From the NCBI GenBank assembly GCA_003221985.1, contig QHUQ01000170.1, positions 1 through 8,193 on the forward strand: a stretch of DNA of 8,193 nucleotides, in the 5' to 3' direction. Both the position numbers and the translations under genes were made by a program. Of this stretch, positions 1 to 6,072 are shown piece by piece. Every line of letters starts with the position of its first letter. The stretch's first letter is position 1. This DNA comes from Gemmatimonadota bacterium (GTDB lineage: Bacteria; Gemmatimonadota; Gemmatimonadetes; Gemmatimonadales; GWC2-71-9). Under the pieces are notes generated by a model. It saw only the letters and a program-made list of their open reading frames with translations, made no database searches and was not told the origin of the DNA.

Positions 1-749
1 CACGAGCCGGAGCCCTGCAGCGTGCTGCCGCCGGCGCGCGTCGTGTACGAAATCACGCCCGACTGCGCGTCGGAGAATTCGACACCGAGCGCGCCCGTGG
101 TGACCGAGGCCTCCTCGATCGCGTTGGTACCGAGGTTGACGCGCGGTGCACCGCTGTTGGTGCCGCGGATCGGCGCGCCGTCGACGTACACGTTGGCCTC
201 GCCCGGACGGCCGCCGCGAATCGACACGCCGGCGCTGGCGCCCGACTCGACGACGCCCGGCGTCAGCGAAATGACCGACCGCACGTCATCGACCGGCAGA
301 TGATCGACCAGATCACCGGCGATGATGCCCTTCGACGTCACCTGGTCCCGCGGCACGATCGGATTCGCCGCGGCGGTGACCGTGATGCCCGTCAGCACGA
401 CGGCCGAGGACTGCATCTTGACGTCCTGGGTGATCGTCTGCCCGCCGAGCACACCAACGTTGCGCACTTCCGACGGCGCGAAGCCGATGAACTGCGCGCG
501 CAACGAATAGGTGCCGACCGGCACGTTGTTGACGAAGTAGTAGCCTTTTTCGTTGGTGACTGCGCCAAACGAGGTGCCGACGACGAACACTTGCGCGTTC
601 GCTACGGCTGCGCCCGCTTGGTCGGAAACCGTGCCTTCGATCTTTCCCGTCGTTTGCTGGGCCGCGAGCGGCGCTGCGACGACCGCGATCGCGAAAACGG
701 CACCGACAACGAGGAATCGACCGACCACATTCCTCAGACGATGCATCAT
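1..749 (-). CDS. TonB-dependent outer-membrane receptor, N-terminal part (cut by window edge)
   Basis: The first 249 codons are present; the rest lies beyond the left edge. Residues 1-30 form a signal peptide: a basic start (HRLR), a hydrophobic core and an A-A cleavage site before QQTTG. Residues about 35-115 are a carboxypeptidase-regulatory-like beta domain (GKIEGTVSD, then GAVTNEKGYYFVNNVPVGTY), and about 130-245 a plug domain with SIRGGRPGEANVYVDGAPI. This is the layout of TonB-dependent receptors that import large substrates or siderophores through the outer membrane with TonB/ExbBD energy; the ligand cannot be told from the plug. The start ATG at 749 has GGAGG eight bases upstream (762-758) and leads straight into the signal peptide; a second ATG follows at 746. 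An in-frame GTG at 812 with its own SD-like GGGAGGTGA would add 21 residues before the signal peptide and is less likely. The barrel is not seen, so its completeness is unknown. Confidence 0.88.
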   Translation of the reverse strand, partial: MMHRLRNVVGRFLVVGAVFAIAVVAAPLAAQQTTGKIEGTVSDQAGAAVANAQVFVVGTSFGAVTNEKGYYFVNNVPVGTYSLRAQFIGFAPSEVRNVGVLGGQTITQDVKMQSSAVVLTGITVTAAANPIVPRDQVTSKGIIAGDLVDHLPVDDVRSVISLTPGVVESGASAGVSIRGGRPGEANVYVDGAPIRGTNSGAPRVNLGTNAIEEASVTTGALGVEFSDAQSGVISYTTRAGGSTLQGSGS

Positions 750-1028
750 GGATGCGTCCTCCAATTGCGTGAATGCGCGTGGACTCCCGGACAGAATTGT
801 GACGCCGGACACGTCACCTCCCTTCGGTGTAAGCCGAAAAGACGGCATGACTACACATGTTGGGTAAGCTGGCCGGGCATTTCAAAACCGTCAAGACATT
901 GTCACGTCAACGTCTAGCGTTCGTTATCGCCCCGGGCGCGTGTCCATTTTGGTGGACAGGGCTCATCCAACGGCGGGCGAACATGCGCCCGATTCACCCA
1001 CCTCGCAAGAGGCCCCCAGGCACGACCG
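750..1028. other. Spacer between the M24 gene and the TonB receptor gene
   Basis: This 279-bp stretch carries no convincing gene on either strand. On the minus strand it is the 3' region of the M24 gene followed by the leader of the receptor gene. It holds two TTGACG hexamers on the minus strand (910-905 and 894-889), neither followed by a good -10 at normal spacing. It also has several small inverted repeats (823-838, 941-958, 974-991, 1001-1012). The receptor's ribosome-binding site GGAGG is at 762-758. A receptor promoter should lie here, but I cannot place it with confidence. Confidence 0.5.
941..1012 (-). terminator. Cluster of small hairpins after the M24 gene, possible transcription end
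   Basis: Three short inverted repeats follow the M24 stop codon on the minus strand: CCTC/GAGG with a 4-base loop (1001-1012), CGGGCG/CGCCCG with a 6-base loop (974-991) and TGTCCA/TGGACA with a 6-base loop (941-958). None is followed by a clear T-run, so a standard Rho-independent terminator is not shown. The position between two same-strand genes makes an end or processing site plausible. Confidence 0.25.
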
Positions 1029-2042
1029 TTAGACCAAAAACAGCTCCTGTTGGGGCTCGGCTGGCGTCACGAGCGGCCCCGTTTCCTCCACGAAAACGTT
1101 GATTTCGGTGCGCATGCCGAAGCGGCCCGGCAGATAAATGCCTGGTTCGACCGAAAACCCGACCCCCGCGATCACGGTGCGCTCGTCCGCCGTCTCGAAG
1201 TTGTCGAGGTGCGGGCCGGAGCCGTGCAGGTCGCGATCGATCGAATGCCCGGTGCGGTGCACGAAATACTCGCCGAATCCGGCCTTCGTAATGACGGCGC
1301 GCGCCGCGTCATCGAGCGCCGCGCCCGTGACCGGCTCCTTGTTCATCCAACGCTCTCGAAGCAGAGCAACCGCTGCATCCCGGGCATCATGCGGATTCGC
1401 GGAGTTCGCTTGAAAGCCGACGATCGGCGGATGATCGGTGACGAGCCCCACGCGGGCATAGGCGTCCATCACGCGGGCCTGCACCGTCGTTTCACGCACT
1501 TCGGCGCCGCGTGCCAGCTCGCTGCCGGCCCAACGCAGGGCTTCCGCCGCGATGCCGGCGATCGCCTGCGCCGCGCGCCGATGACCCGCCAGCTCGCTCG
1601 CCGACCAGCGCGCCGCAAAGCGCGTGATCAGCGCGCCCGACGAGACGACGCGCGCGCCGAATCCTTCGATCAGCTCGACGACGCCGTGCGGCACACGATC
1701 GAGATACGGCACCGCATCGGCCGGCGAGACTTCCATCGCGACGGTCTTGCCGGCGACGAGCGCGCGCAGCTTGTCGTGGAGCTCGCGCCACGCCGCGTAC
1801 GGGCGCACCTCGCCCGGGAATCCGTCGAACGAGGCGAGCTCGATGCGGTGCGCCAGCGCGACCGGCTGGCCCTCGCGCGGCAACAGCACGAAAAAGCGGC
1901 GCGTCCCCATGCCGTTGATGCCAAGCACGCGCGTCGCGGCGGGATTGATGCCGTGAAAGTCGTACAACAGCCAACCGTCGGCCCCCATGTCGCCGAGCAG
2001 CTCGCGCAGCGCGGGGAAATCGAACTGGTCGAGGAGGCTCAT
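1029..2042 (-). CDS. M24 (creatinase/Xaa-Pro peptidase-like) protein lacking two metal-ligand aspartates
   Basis: This 337-residue protein has a creatinase-type N-terminal domain (about 1-145, with DGWLLYDFHGINPAA at 22-36) and a pita-bread M24 domain (about 150-330). Family members are dinuclear metal peptidases with ligands D, D, H, E, E. Visible here are H266 in VHRTGHSI, E299 in FSVEPGIYLPG and E313 in RTEINVFV. The two aspartates are absent: NSANPH (213-218), which normally precedes a segment like YEP...LIDLW...YADITW, runs directly into DARDAAVALL. About 50 residues appear missing in frame, and the protein is short for relatives I recall at about 390. The fold probably cannot bind two metals, so the product may be inactive, or the sequence may be misassembled at 1386-1391. 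The ATG at 2042 overlaps the upstream stop as ATGA, implying translational coupling. A longer upstream reading frame is rejected because it lies inside the preceding gene. Confidence 0.85.
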   Translation of the reverse strand: MSLLDQFDFPALRELLGDMGADGWLLYDFHGINPAATRVLGINGMGTRRFFVLLPREGQPVALAHRIELASFDGFPGEVRPYAAWRELHDKLRALVAGKTVAMEVSPADAVPYLDRVPHGVVELIEGFGARVVSSGALITRFAARWSASELAGHRRAAQAIAGIAAEALRWAGSELARGAEVRETTVQARVMDAYARVGLVTDHPPIVGFQANSANPHDARDAAVALLRERWMNKEPVTGAALDDAARAVITKAGFGEYFVHRTGHSIDRDLHGSGPHLDNFETADERTVIAGVGFSVEPGIYLPGRFGMRTEINVFVEETGPLVTPAEPQQELFLV

Positions 2043-2620
2043 TGGTGCCGGGGATCGGGGCCGGCGGCGCGCCACTCGCATCCCGCGCCGCCGCGCGCGC
2101 GGCAATCGACATGCACCATCGCGCCCTCGTAGCCGACGAGCAGCCGCAGCAGCTCGACGAGGCCCGCGCCGTAAAACCCGCAGGCCGCACCGTCGGGTGT
2201 CGCCTGAATCGCGAGCGGATCACTCACCCGCGCGACCGGCAGCCGCTGCTCGCGCAGCAGCTCCGCGCCGAGCACCGTGCGTGCCGCGCGGCGCGCCGCG
2301 CTGTGGCCGAAGAGGCGCGACACCCACGACATCCGTTTCACCGCGCGGCGCGCGGCACGGCGCCCGGCGTCGGCGAATACCAGATCAGCGTCGGGCCGCC
2401 GGCCCACGAGCCGGAGCAACGCCTCCACGTGCGACGGCTCGACCCGCGCGTCTTTGCGCACCAGCTGCTCGAACTCGGCCAGCTGCATGGTAACGGTGGC
2501 GGAGAGGCCGAGGCGCTTGACCAGCAGTTCTTCGGCGAACTCGGTGAGCCCATCCTCGACGGGAGTATCGAGATTCTTGACCGCCTCGAGGACGGCGAGC
2601 GGGACGATGCTGTGCACCAC
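2039..2620 (-). CDS. Hypothetical protein with V4R-like C-terminus
   Basis: This 193-residue protein is not recognised with certainty. The C-terminal third (about 125-188) resembles a V4R (4-vinyl reductase) small-molecule-binding domain: a conserved FYGAGLVELL helix (149-158), then hydrophobic strands, then C173-x7-C181 in the form CRARGGAGCEW, which is the usual end of V4R domains. The N-terminal half is helical and rich in charged residues (LTEFAEELLVKRLGLS at 25-40), with an Arg/Ala-rich stretch around 87-115. No signal peptide or membrane helix is seen, so it should be cytosolic. The start is GTG at 2620 (or GTG at 2617); an in-frame TAG lies a few codons upstream and there is no clear Shine-Dalgarno. 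It overlaps the M24 gene by four bases, so the two are probably one transcript. V4R domains often bind small hydrophobic ligands or act as sensors; a sensor role here is only inference. Confidence 0.7.
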   Translation of the reverse strand: MVHSIVPLAVLEAVKNLDTPVEDGLTEFAEELLVKRLGLSATVTMQLAEFEQLVRKDARVEPSHVEALLRLVGRRPDADLVFADAGRRAARRAVKRMSWVSRLFGHSAARRAARTVLGAELLREQRLPVARVSDPLAIQATPDGAACGFYGAGLVELLRLLVGYEGAMVHVDCRARGGAGCEWRAAGPDPRHQ

Positions 2621-2691
2621 GGAGCGCGAAACCTACCACGGGGCTGCCTATTGCGGAACTCGCGACGCTCCACGAGCCTTCTCTGACGGCT
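2621..2691. promoter_or_regulatory. Divergent intergenic region with possible ECF -35 (GGAAC)
   Basis: This 71-bp gap separates the minus-strand V4R-like gene from the plus-strand sigma factor gene and must hold promoters for both. On the plus strand GGAACT lies at 2655-2660, matching the GGAAC/GGAAT -35 core used by many ECF sigma factors, which often control their own gene. The expected -10 is not clean: TCTGA at 2682-2686 is about four bases too far for the RpoE spacing. The sigma gene has no Shine-Dalgarno before its ATG at 2692, so a leaderless transcript is possible. On the minus strand TAGGTT (2638-2633) is a weak -10 candidate. Confidence 0.25.
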
Positions 2692-3279
2692 ATGCCCAAC
2701 CCTTCCCCAGAGGTGTCTCCGCCAATCGACGAGAAGCGCGCCAGCTTCGAGCGCGAAGCGCTGGTGCATCTCGACGTGCTCTACCGCGTGGCCCTGCGCC
2801 TCACGGCCAATCCCTCGGACGCCGACGACCTGGTGCAGGAGACGATGCTCAAGGCGTACCGCGCCTGGGACCAGTACGAGAAGGGAACCAATGCGAAGGC
2901 GTGGCTGCTCACCATTCTGAGGCACGCGTTCATTAATGAGTACCGCCGCCGCAGCCGGCATCCGGAGACGGTGGACGTTGACACCATCGAGCCGTATGCC
3001 GTGTTCTCGGAGGTGCAGGACGACGACCCGCAGGGCGCGTTTTTCGATCGCATCGTGGACGATCAGGTGCTGCGCGCCATCGACCAGCTGCCGGTGGCGT
3101 TTCGGGAGACACTTGTGCTGAGCGATGTCGAGGGGATGTCCTATCAGGAGATTGCCGGCATTCTCCAGGTGCCCGTGGGCACCGTGAAGTCGCGGCTGTT
3201 CCGTGCCCGCCAGCTGCTGCAGGGCAAGCTGTACGATTACGCCGTCGAGATGGGATACATCAAAGGAAGTCCCGCATGA
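2692..3279 (+). CDS. ECF RNA polymerase sigma factor, SigR-like
   Basis: This 195-residue protein is a group 4 (ECF) sigma factor that redirects RNA polymerase to stress promoters. Region 2 covers about 22-88: DADDLVQETMLKAYRAW (43-59) is the core-binding helix, and GTNAKAWLLTILRHAFINEYR (65-85) reads the -10. Region 4 covers about 122-180: LPVAFRETLVLSDVEGMSY, then the helix-turn-helix EIAGILQVPVGTVKSRLFRAR that reads the -35. The GTN-KAWL-L-FIN-YR pattern is the one I associate with the SigR/SigH thiol-stress branch. The start at 2692 puts a short disordered N-terminus before region 2; no Shine-Dalgarno is visible. The stop overlaps the anti-sigma start as ATGA, so the two proteins are made in coupled amounts. 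Regulation by that neighbour is expected from the family. Confidence 0.95.
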   Translation: MPNPSPEVSPPIDEKRASFEREALVHLDVLYRVALRLTANPSDADDLVQETMLKAYRAWDQYEKGTNAKAWLLTILRHAFINEYRRRSRHPETVDVDTIEPYAVFSEVQDDDPQGAFFDRIVDDQVLRAIDQLPVAFRETLVLSDVEGMSYQEIAGILQVPVGTVKSRLFRARQLLQGKLYDYAVEMGYIKGSPA

Positions 3280-3500
3280 ATTGCCGCGAATGCGTCGAGC
3301 ATCTGTACGAATTCCTGGACCGCGAGCTGACGCCGGAGCTCGAGCGGGAGATCCGGGCGCATCTGGAAGACTGCCCGCCGTGCGGTGAACAGTTCGATTT
3401 TGAGGAGCTGTTCTTGAAGTTCCTGCGGGCGCGCTGCCGCGCGCAGGGCGCTCCACAGGAGCTCAAGAAGCGCGTGCTCCGCGAGCTGTTTGGCGAGTGA
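3276..3500 (+). CDS. Zinc-binding anti-sigma factor, RsrA-like (zf-HC2)
   Basis: This is a 74-residue cytosolic protein with no membrane segment. It carries the zinc anti-sigma motif H29-x3-C33-x2-C36, preceded by C3 six residues before HLYEFLD (9-15) and followed by C54. In RsrA of Streptomyces the zinc ligands are Cys11, His37, Cys41 and Cys44, with Cys11-Cys44 forming the disulfide that releases SigR. By ungapped alignment on HLYEFLD, C3 matches Cys11, C36 matches Cys44 and C54 matches Cys61. C6 is extra. It should hold the sigma factor inactive until thiol oxidation expels zinc. That mechanism is inferred from family residues and not shown here. It overlaps the sigma gene by ATGA and the DUF92 gene by GTGA. 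Confidence 0.93.
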   Translation: MNCRECVEHLYEFLDRELTPELEREIRAHLEDCPPCGEQFDFEELFLKFLRARCRAQGAPQELKKRVLRELFGE

Positions 3501-4078
3501 GCTGGCTGACTCGACGCGGCGCGGCGGCGGCGTTCGCGGTCGGTCTGACGATTGGATACGGCCTGGGATGGCGGGGATTGGTTTTGGTCCTCGCCTTTTT
3601 CGTCTCCTCCAGTTTGTTGACTACGGCGGCGGAGGGCGGCGAGGGGCCCCGAAACGCACGCCAAGTGCTCGCGAATGGCGGCGTGGCAGCGCTCGCGGCG
3701 CTGGCTGGGAGTTGGCTCGCGTTCGCGGGGTCGCTAGCTGCTGCGACCGCGGACACCTGGGCCAGCGAAATCGGGAGACATTCGCGCACGCCGCCGCGGC
3801 TGATCACCAACGGCATTCGCGTCCCCGCCGGGACCGACGGGGGGATGACGCTGCTGGGCACGGCCGGCGGCATAGCGGGCGCGGGGTTTGTTGCGGGGCT
3901 GTCCTCCCTCGTGGGACAGCGCAGCACACTGGCCGTCGCTGTCGCGGGAGTCGTCGGTATGCTGGTGGACTCGCTACTCGGCGCCACGGTGCAAGGAAAG
4001 GTCCGATGGATGGACAACGACGCCGTGAATCTGGCTGCTACGCTGACGGGCGCCGCGTGCGCGGGACTCGTCGGGTGA
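3497..4078 (+). CDS. DUF92 (TMEM19-like) membrane protein
   Basis: This 193-residue integral membrane protein has about six hydrophobic segments (near 8-24, 26-43, 58-82, 117-138, 143-165 and 175-192). Conserved DUF92 blocks appear in order: ARQVLANGG (54-62), ATADTWASEIG (83-93), GGMTLLGT (115-122), DSLLGATVQ (158-166) and DNDAVNL (173-179). The family has no firmly established biochemical role to my knowledge; in some genomes it is linked to prenyl-lipid metabolism, which would fit the geranylgeranyl-reductase-like neighbour. The GTG start overlaps the anti-sigma stop as GTGA, and the stop overlaps the next GTG start in the same way. The protein is short: relatives I recall often carry a Cys-containing insert of about 25 residues between the Q and the DND motif, where this one has only GKVRWM. 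The insert is variable in the family, so the loss may be natural. Confidence 0.85.
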   Translation: MSWLTRRGAAAAFAVGLTIGYGLGWRGLVLVLAFFVSSSLLTTAAEGGEGPRNARQVLANGGVAALAALAGSWLAFAGSLAAATADTWASEIGRHSRTPPRLITNGIRVPAGTDGGMTLLGTAGGIAGAGFVAGLSSLVGQRSTLAVAVAGVVGMLVDSLLGATVQGKVRWMDNDAVNLAATLTGAACAGLVG

Positions 4079-5301
4079 GTACGCCTGCGCCGCGCTGGGA
4101 TGTGGTGGTCGTCGGCGCCGGCCCGGCGGGATCGGCCACCGCCTTGCTGCTCGCGCGCGCGGGCACGCGCGTCCTGCTGCTCGACCGCGCCCGGTTTCCG
4201 CGCGAGAAGCCGTGCTCCGAGTACTTGAGCCCCGAATCGACCCGCGTGCTCGAACGCCTCGGCAAAGACGTGTTACACGCGGTCGCCGCCGCCGCACCGG
4301 CACAATTGACCGGCATGAAGGTCGTCGCGCCGAGCGGCGCGGGCGTCGTGGGCCGGTTCGAGACATTCAGTTTCGCGCTGCCACGGACGCGCTTCGACAC
4401 GATCTTGCGCGACGCGGCCGCCCGTGCCGGTGTCGCAGTGCAGGAGCGGATGAAGGTCGAGGAATTGGTCTACGATGATGGCGCCGTCGGGGGCGTAATT
4501 GCTCGGGACGTGGGAGGGGGGACCCGGGACGTGTATCCCGCGCGCGTGGTCGTCGGCGCCGACGGATTGCGATCGATCGTCGCGCGGCGGCTCGGTCGGG
4601 TGTTCGGCTCGGCGCCGCGGCGCATCGCGTTCACGGCACACGTGTCCGATGCCCGCGGCGTAAACGATCTTGGCGAGATGCACGTGGGGCGGCCGGGGTA
4701 CGTCGGCCTCGGTCCCATCGGCGACGGGGTAACGACGGTGGCGCTGGTACTGCCGCTCCGCGAAGCGCGGCGCGGCGAGCGGTTCTTCGCGGAGCTCGAG
4801 CGTTTCCCCGGCGTCGCCGGCCGCTTCGACGCACGGCGCGTGGTGCGCCCGGTGCTCGCGACCGGTCCCTTCGCGCGCTGGTCCCGGCGCCCCGTCGCGC
4901 GGGGCGGGGGCGCGCTCCTGGTCGGTGACGCAGCCGATTTCTTCGATCCGTTCACCGGCCAGGGCATCTACAGCGCGTTGCGCGGGGCGGAGCTGGCCGC
5001 GGCGGCCATCATCGAGACGCTGGTGAACGGCGCGAGCCTGGACGGTTACGCGCGCGCGCGGCGGCGCGAGTTCGCGGGAAAATGGCTGCTCGAGCGGATC
5101 ATCGGCCTCGCGGTGGGCTGGCCGGCACTGATCGAGCGCGTGGTCGGGCGCATGGCGCGGCGGCCGGAGCTGGCCGACCTACTCGTGCGCGCGACCGGCA
5201 ACTGCACCCAAGGGCGAGCCGATCGGCATGACGGCCAGCTCCGTGGCGTCCGTTTCGCTCGACCCGCCGCTCGTGCTCGTTTCGGTCGACAAGGCCCATG
5301 A
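4075..5301 (+). CDS. FAD-dependent oxidoreductase, geranylgeranyl reductase-like, with disrupted C-terminus
   Basis: The product is a soluble flavoprotein monooxygenase/GGR-fold enzyme. The N-terminal dinucleotide motif is VVVVGAGPAGSATALLLARAG (G14, G16, G19), followed by the E/D-type strand end LLLDR. FPREKPCSEYLSP resembles the GGR signature PREKxCGExLSP. GADGLRSIVARRLG and the flavin-ribityl motif GDAADFFDPFTGQGI (G284, D285) complete the fold. It would oxidise or reduce an isoprenoid, lipid or polyketide substrate; which one is unknown. Homology-like sequence ends near residue 375 (RATG, base 5199). The remaining 33 residues up to the stop at 5301 are an Arg-rich out-of-frame reading of the flavin reductase gene. 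The natural tail, about 20 residues with its stop, seems deleted. GTG at 4075 overlaps the DUF92 stop as GTGA. An upstream ATG at 3490 in the same frame is rejected because it would read across DUF92. Confidence 0.82.
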   Translation: MSTPAPRWDVVVVGAGPAGSATALLLARAGTRVLLLDRARFPREKPCSEYLSPESTRVLERLGKDVLHAVAAAAPAQLTGMKVVAPSGAGVVGRFETFSFALPRTRFDTILRDAAARAGVAVQERMKVEELVYDDGAVGGVIARDVGGGTRDVYPARVVVGADGLRSIVARRLGRVFGSAPRRIAFTAHVSDARGVNDLGEMHVGRPGYVGLGPIGDGVTTVALVLPLREARRGERFFAELERFPGVAGRFDARRVVRPVLATGPFARWSRRPVARGGGALLVGDAADFFDPFTGQGIYSALRGAELAAAAIIETLVNGASLDGYARARRREFAGKWLLERIIGLAVGWPALIERVVGRMARRPELADLLVRATGNCTQGRADRHDGQLRGVRFARPAARARFGRQGP

Positions 5302-5605
5302 GATGCATGCGGCGCTGGAAAGTGGCACGCACTTCGTGCTCAACGTTTTGTCCTCCGAGCAGGAAGCATTGTCGCGCCGTTTTGCGGGGGACGAGAGCGA
5401 CCGGTTTCGGGGGGTGAGTTACCGCCCGAACGAACGTGGTATTGCCGTGCTCGACGGCGTCGTCGCCCATATCGAGTGTGAGAAGCGCAGCGCCGTCCCC
5501 GCAGGCGATCACACGGTGTTCATCGGGCTGGTGATCGGGGGCGACGCCACCGATCGGCGCCCTCTCCTCTATTATAGAGGAGGCTACGCAGGCCTCAGCC
5601 GCTGA
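5228..5605 (+). CDS. Flavin reductase-like domain protein, N-terminally truncated
   Basis: The 125 residues match the FMN-binding split-barrel flavin reductase family: GMTASS-ASVSLDPPLVLVS with the preceding in-frame GEPI, then FVLNVLSSEQEALSRRFAG and a C-terminal RRPLLYYRGGYAGL. Family members reduce FMN/FAD with NAD(P)H and supply it to a partner monooxygenase, or act as oxidoreductases themselves. In-frame family-like residues (ATAPKGEPIG) extend upstream of the ATG to about base 5200, but before that the DNA is the FAD gene in another frame. The usual first 25-30 residues (the GRFATGVTVVT strand) and the native start are missing. ATG at 5228 is the first ATG in frame, has no Shine-Dalgarno and sits inside the conserved GMTASS motif, so it is not the ancestral start. 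The stop overlaps the next ATG as TGATG. Function is doubtful if the deletion is real. Confidence 0.72.
   Translation: MTASSVASVSLDPPLVLVSVDKAHEMHAALESGTHFVLNVLSSEQEALSRRFAGDESDRFRGVSYRPNERGIAVLDGVVAHIECEKRSAVPAGDHTVFIGLVIGGDATDRRPLLYYRGGYAGLSR
5564..5582 (+). other. Perfect 8-bp hairpin inside the flavin reductase 3' end
   Basis: CTCCTCTA (5564-5571) and TAGAGGAG (5575-5582) pair perfectly around a TTA loop. The 3' arm contains an SD-like GAGGAGG (5577-5583) located about 21 bases before the SRPBCC start at 5605, too far for a normal ribosome-binding site. The hairpin lies over codons 113-119, which include an AGA arginine codon that is unusual in this GC-rich sequence. Confidence 0.4.
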
Positions 5606-6072
5606 TGCGCACCGTCGATCGCATTCGTGTTCACGCGCCGTTCGCGAGGGTATTCGCGGCCGCCAGCTCGGTGGCGCGCTGGCCGTCGATCCTGCCTCAC
5701 TATCGCTGGGTCCGCGTGCTCCAGGACGGTCTCGTGGAAATGGCGGCGTGGCGTCCATTCGGCGGCGGCCTCCTCAAGTACCCGACGTGGTGGGTCTCGC
5801 AGATGACGATCGACCGCCCGGCGGGTGAAATCCGATACCTTCACGTGCGGGGTATCACGCGCGGCATGCAGGTGGTGTGGAGGCTGGTGGAGGTTGGTGA
5901 AGGTTCTGACGCAGGTGTTGATGCCGAGATCGTCCATACCTGGGATGGACCACGCTGGCCCCTCGTCGGGAAGTTGGCCGCTAACCTTGTGATCGGGCCC
6001 ATCTTCATCCACGGAATTGCATCGCGGACGCTGGCCGGAATCAAGCAGGCGGTGGAAAGGGACAGAGTTTGA
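5605..6072 (+). CDS. SRPBCC (START/Bet v1 fold) polyketide cyclase-like protein
   Basis: This 155-residue soluble protein has the SRPBCC helix-grip pattern. A first strand RIRVHAPFARVFAAASSVARWPSILP (6-31) holds the classic h-A-P-x-x-x-V-F-x-x-x-x-x-x-x-RWP signature. Beta strands with repeated aromatic residues follow (WVRVL, EMAAWRPF, TWWVSQMTI, EIRYLHVRGITRGM), and a long C-terminal helix (about 128-152) closes the ligand cavity. Such folds bind hydrophobic ligands and include aromatase/cyclases of type II polyketide pathways and ubiquinone-binding COQ10 proteins. The ligand is not known. Its ATG overlaps the flavin reductase stop by one base (TGATG), showing coupling to the flavoenzyme genes. 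Length and motifs look complete, in contrast to the two genes before it. No Shine-Dalgarno is obvious. Confidence 0.85.
   Translation: MRTVDRIRVHAPFARVFAAASSVARWPSILPHYRWVRVLQDGLVEMAAWRPFGGGLLKYPTWWVSQMTIDRPAGEIRYLHVRGITRGMQVVWRLVEVGEGSDAGVDAEIVHTWDGPRWPLVGKLAANLVIGPIFIHGIASRTLAGIKQAVERDRV

Noticed and set aside
866..910. TTGACG hexamers on the minus strand as -35 elements for the receptor gene
   Set aside because: At 16-19 base spacing the following hexamers (such as TTTTGA, CAGCTT, AGCTTA) fit TATAAT poorly, so no promoter is called.
1050..2132. Long plus-strand open frame of 360 codons opposite the M24 gene
   Set aside because: It is antisense to a protein with clear family motifs, is Arg/His-rich and shows no domain pattern; high GC produces such shadows.
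2338..3456. Long minus-strand open frame of 372 codons opposite the sigma factor
   Set aside because: It is antisense to the ECF sigma and anti-sigma genes, which have unmistakable motifs; its own sequence has no recognisable pattern.
3490..4074. Upstream extension of the FAD oxidoreductase to an ATG at 3490
   Set aside because: The added part is Arg/Gly-rich nonsense read across the DUF92 gene; the FAD-binding motif begins just after the GTG at 4075.
4075..5605. A natural FAD oxidoreductase-flavin reductase fusion protein
   Set aside because: The two regions are in different reading frames and the FAD frame stops at 5301, so no single fused product is made without a frameshift.
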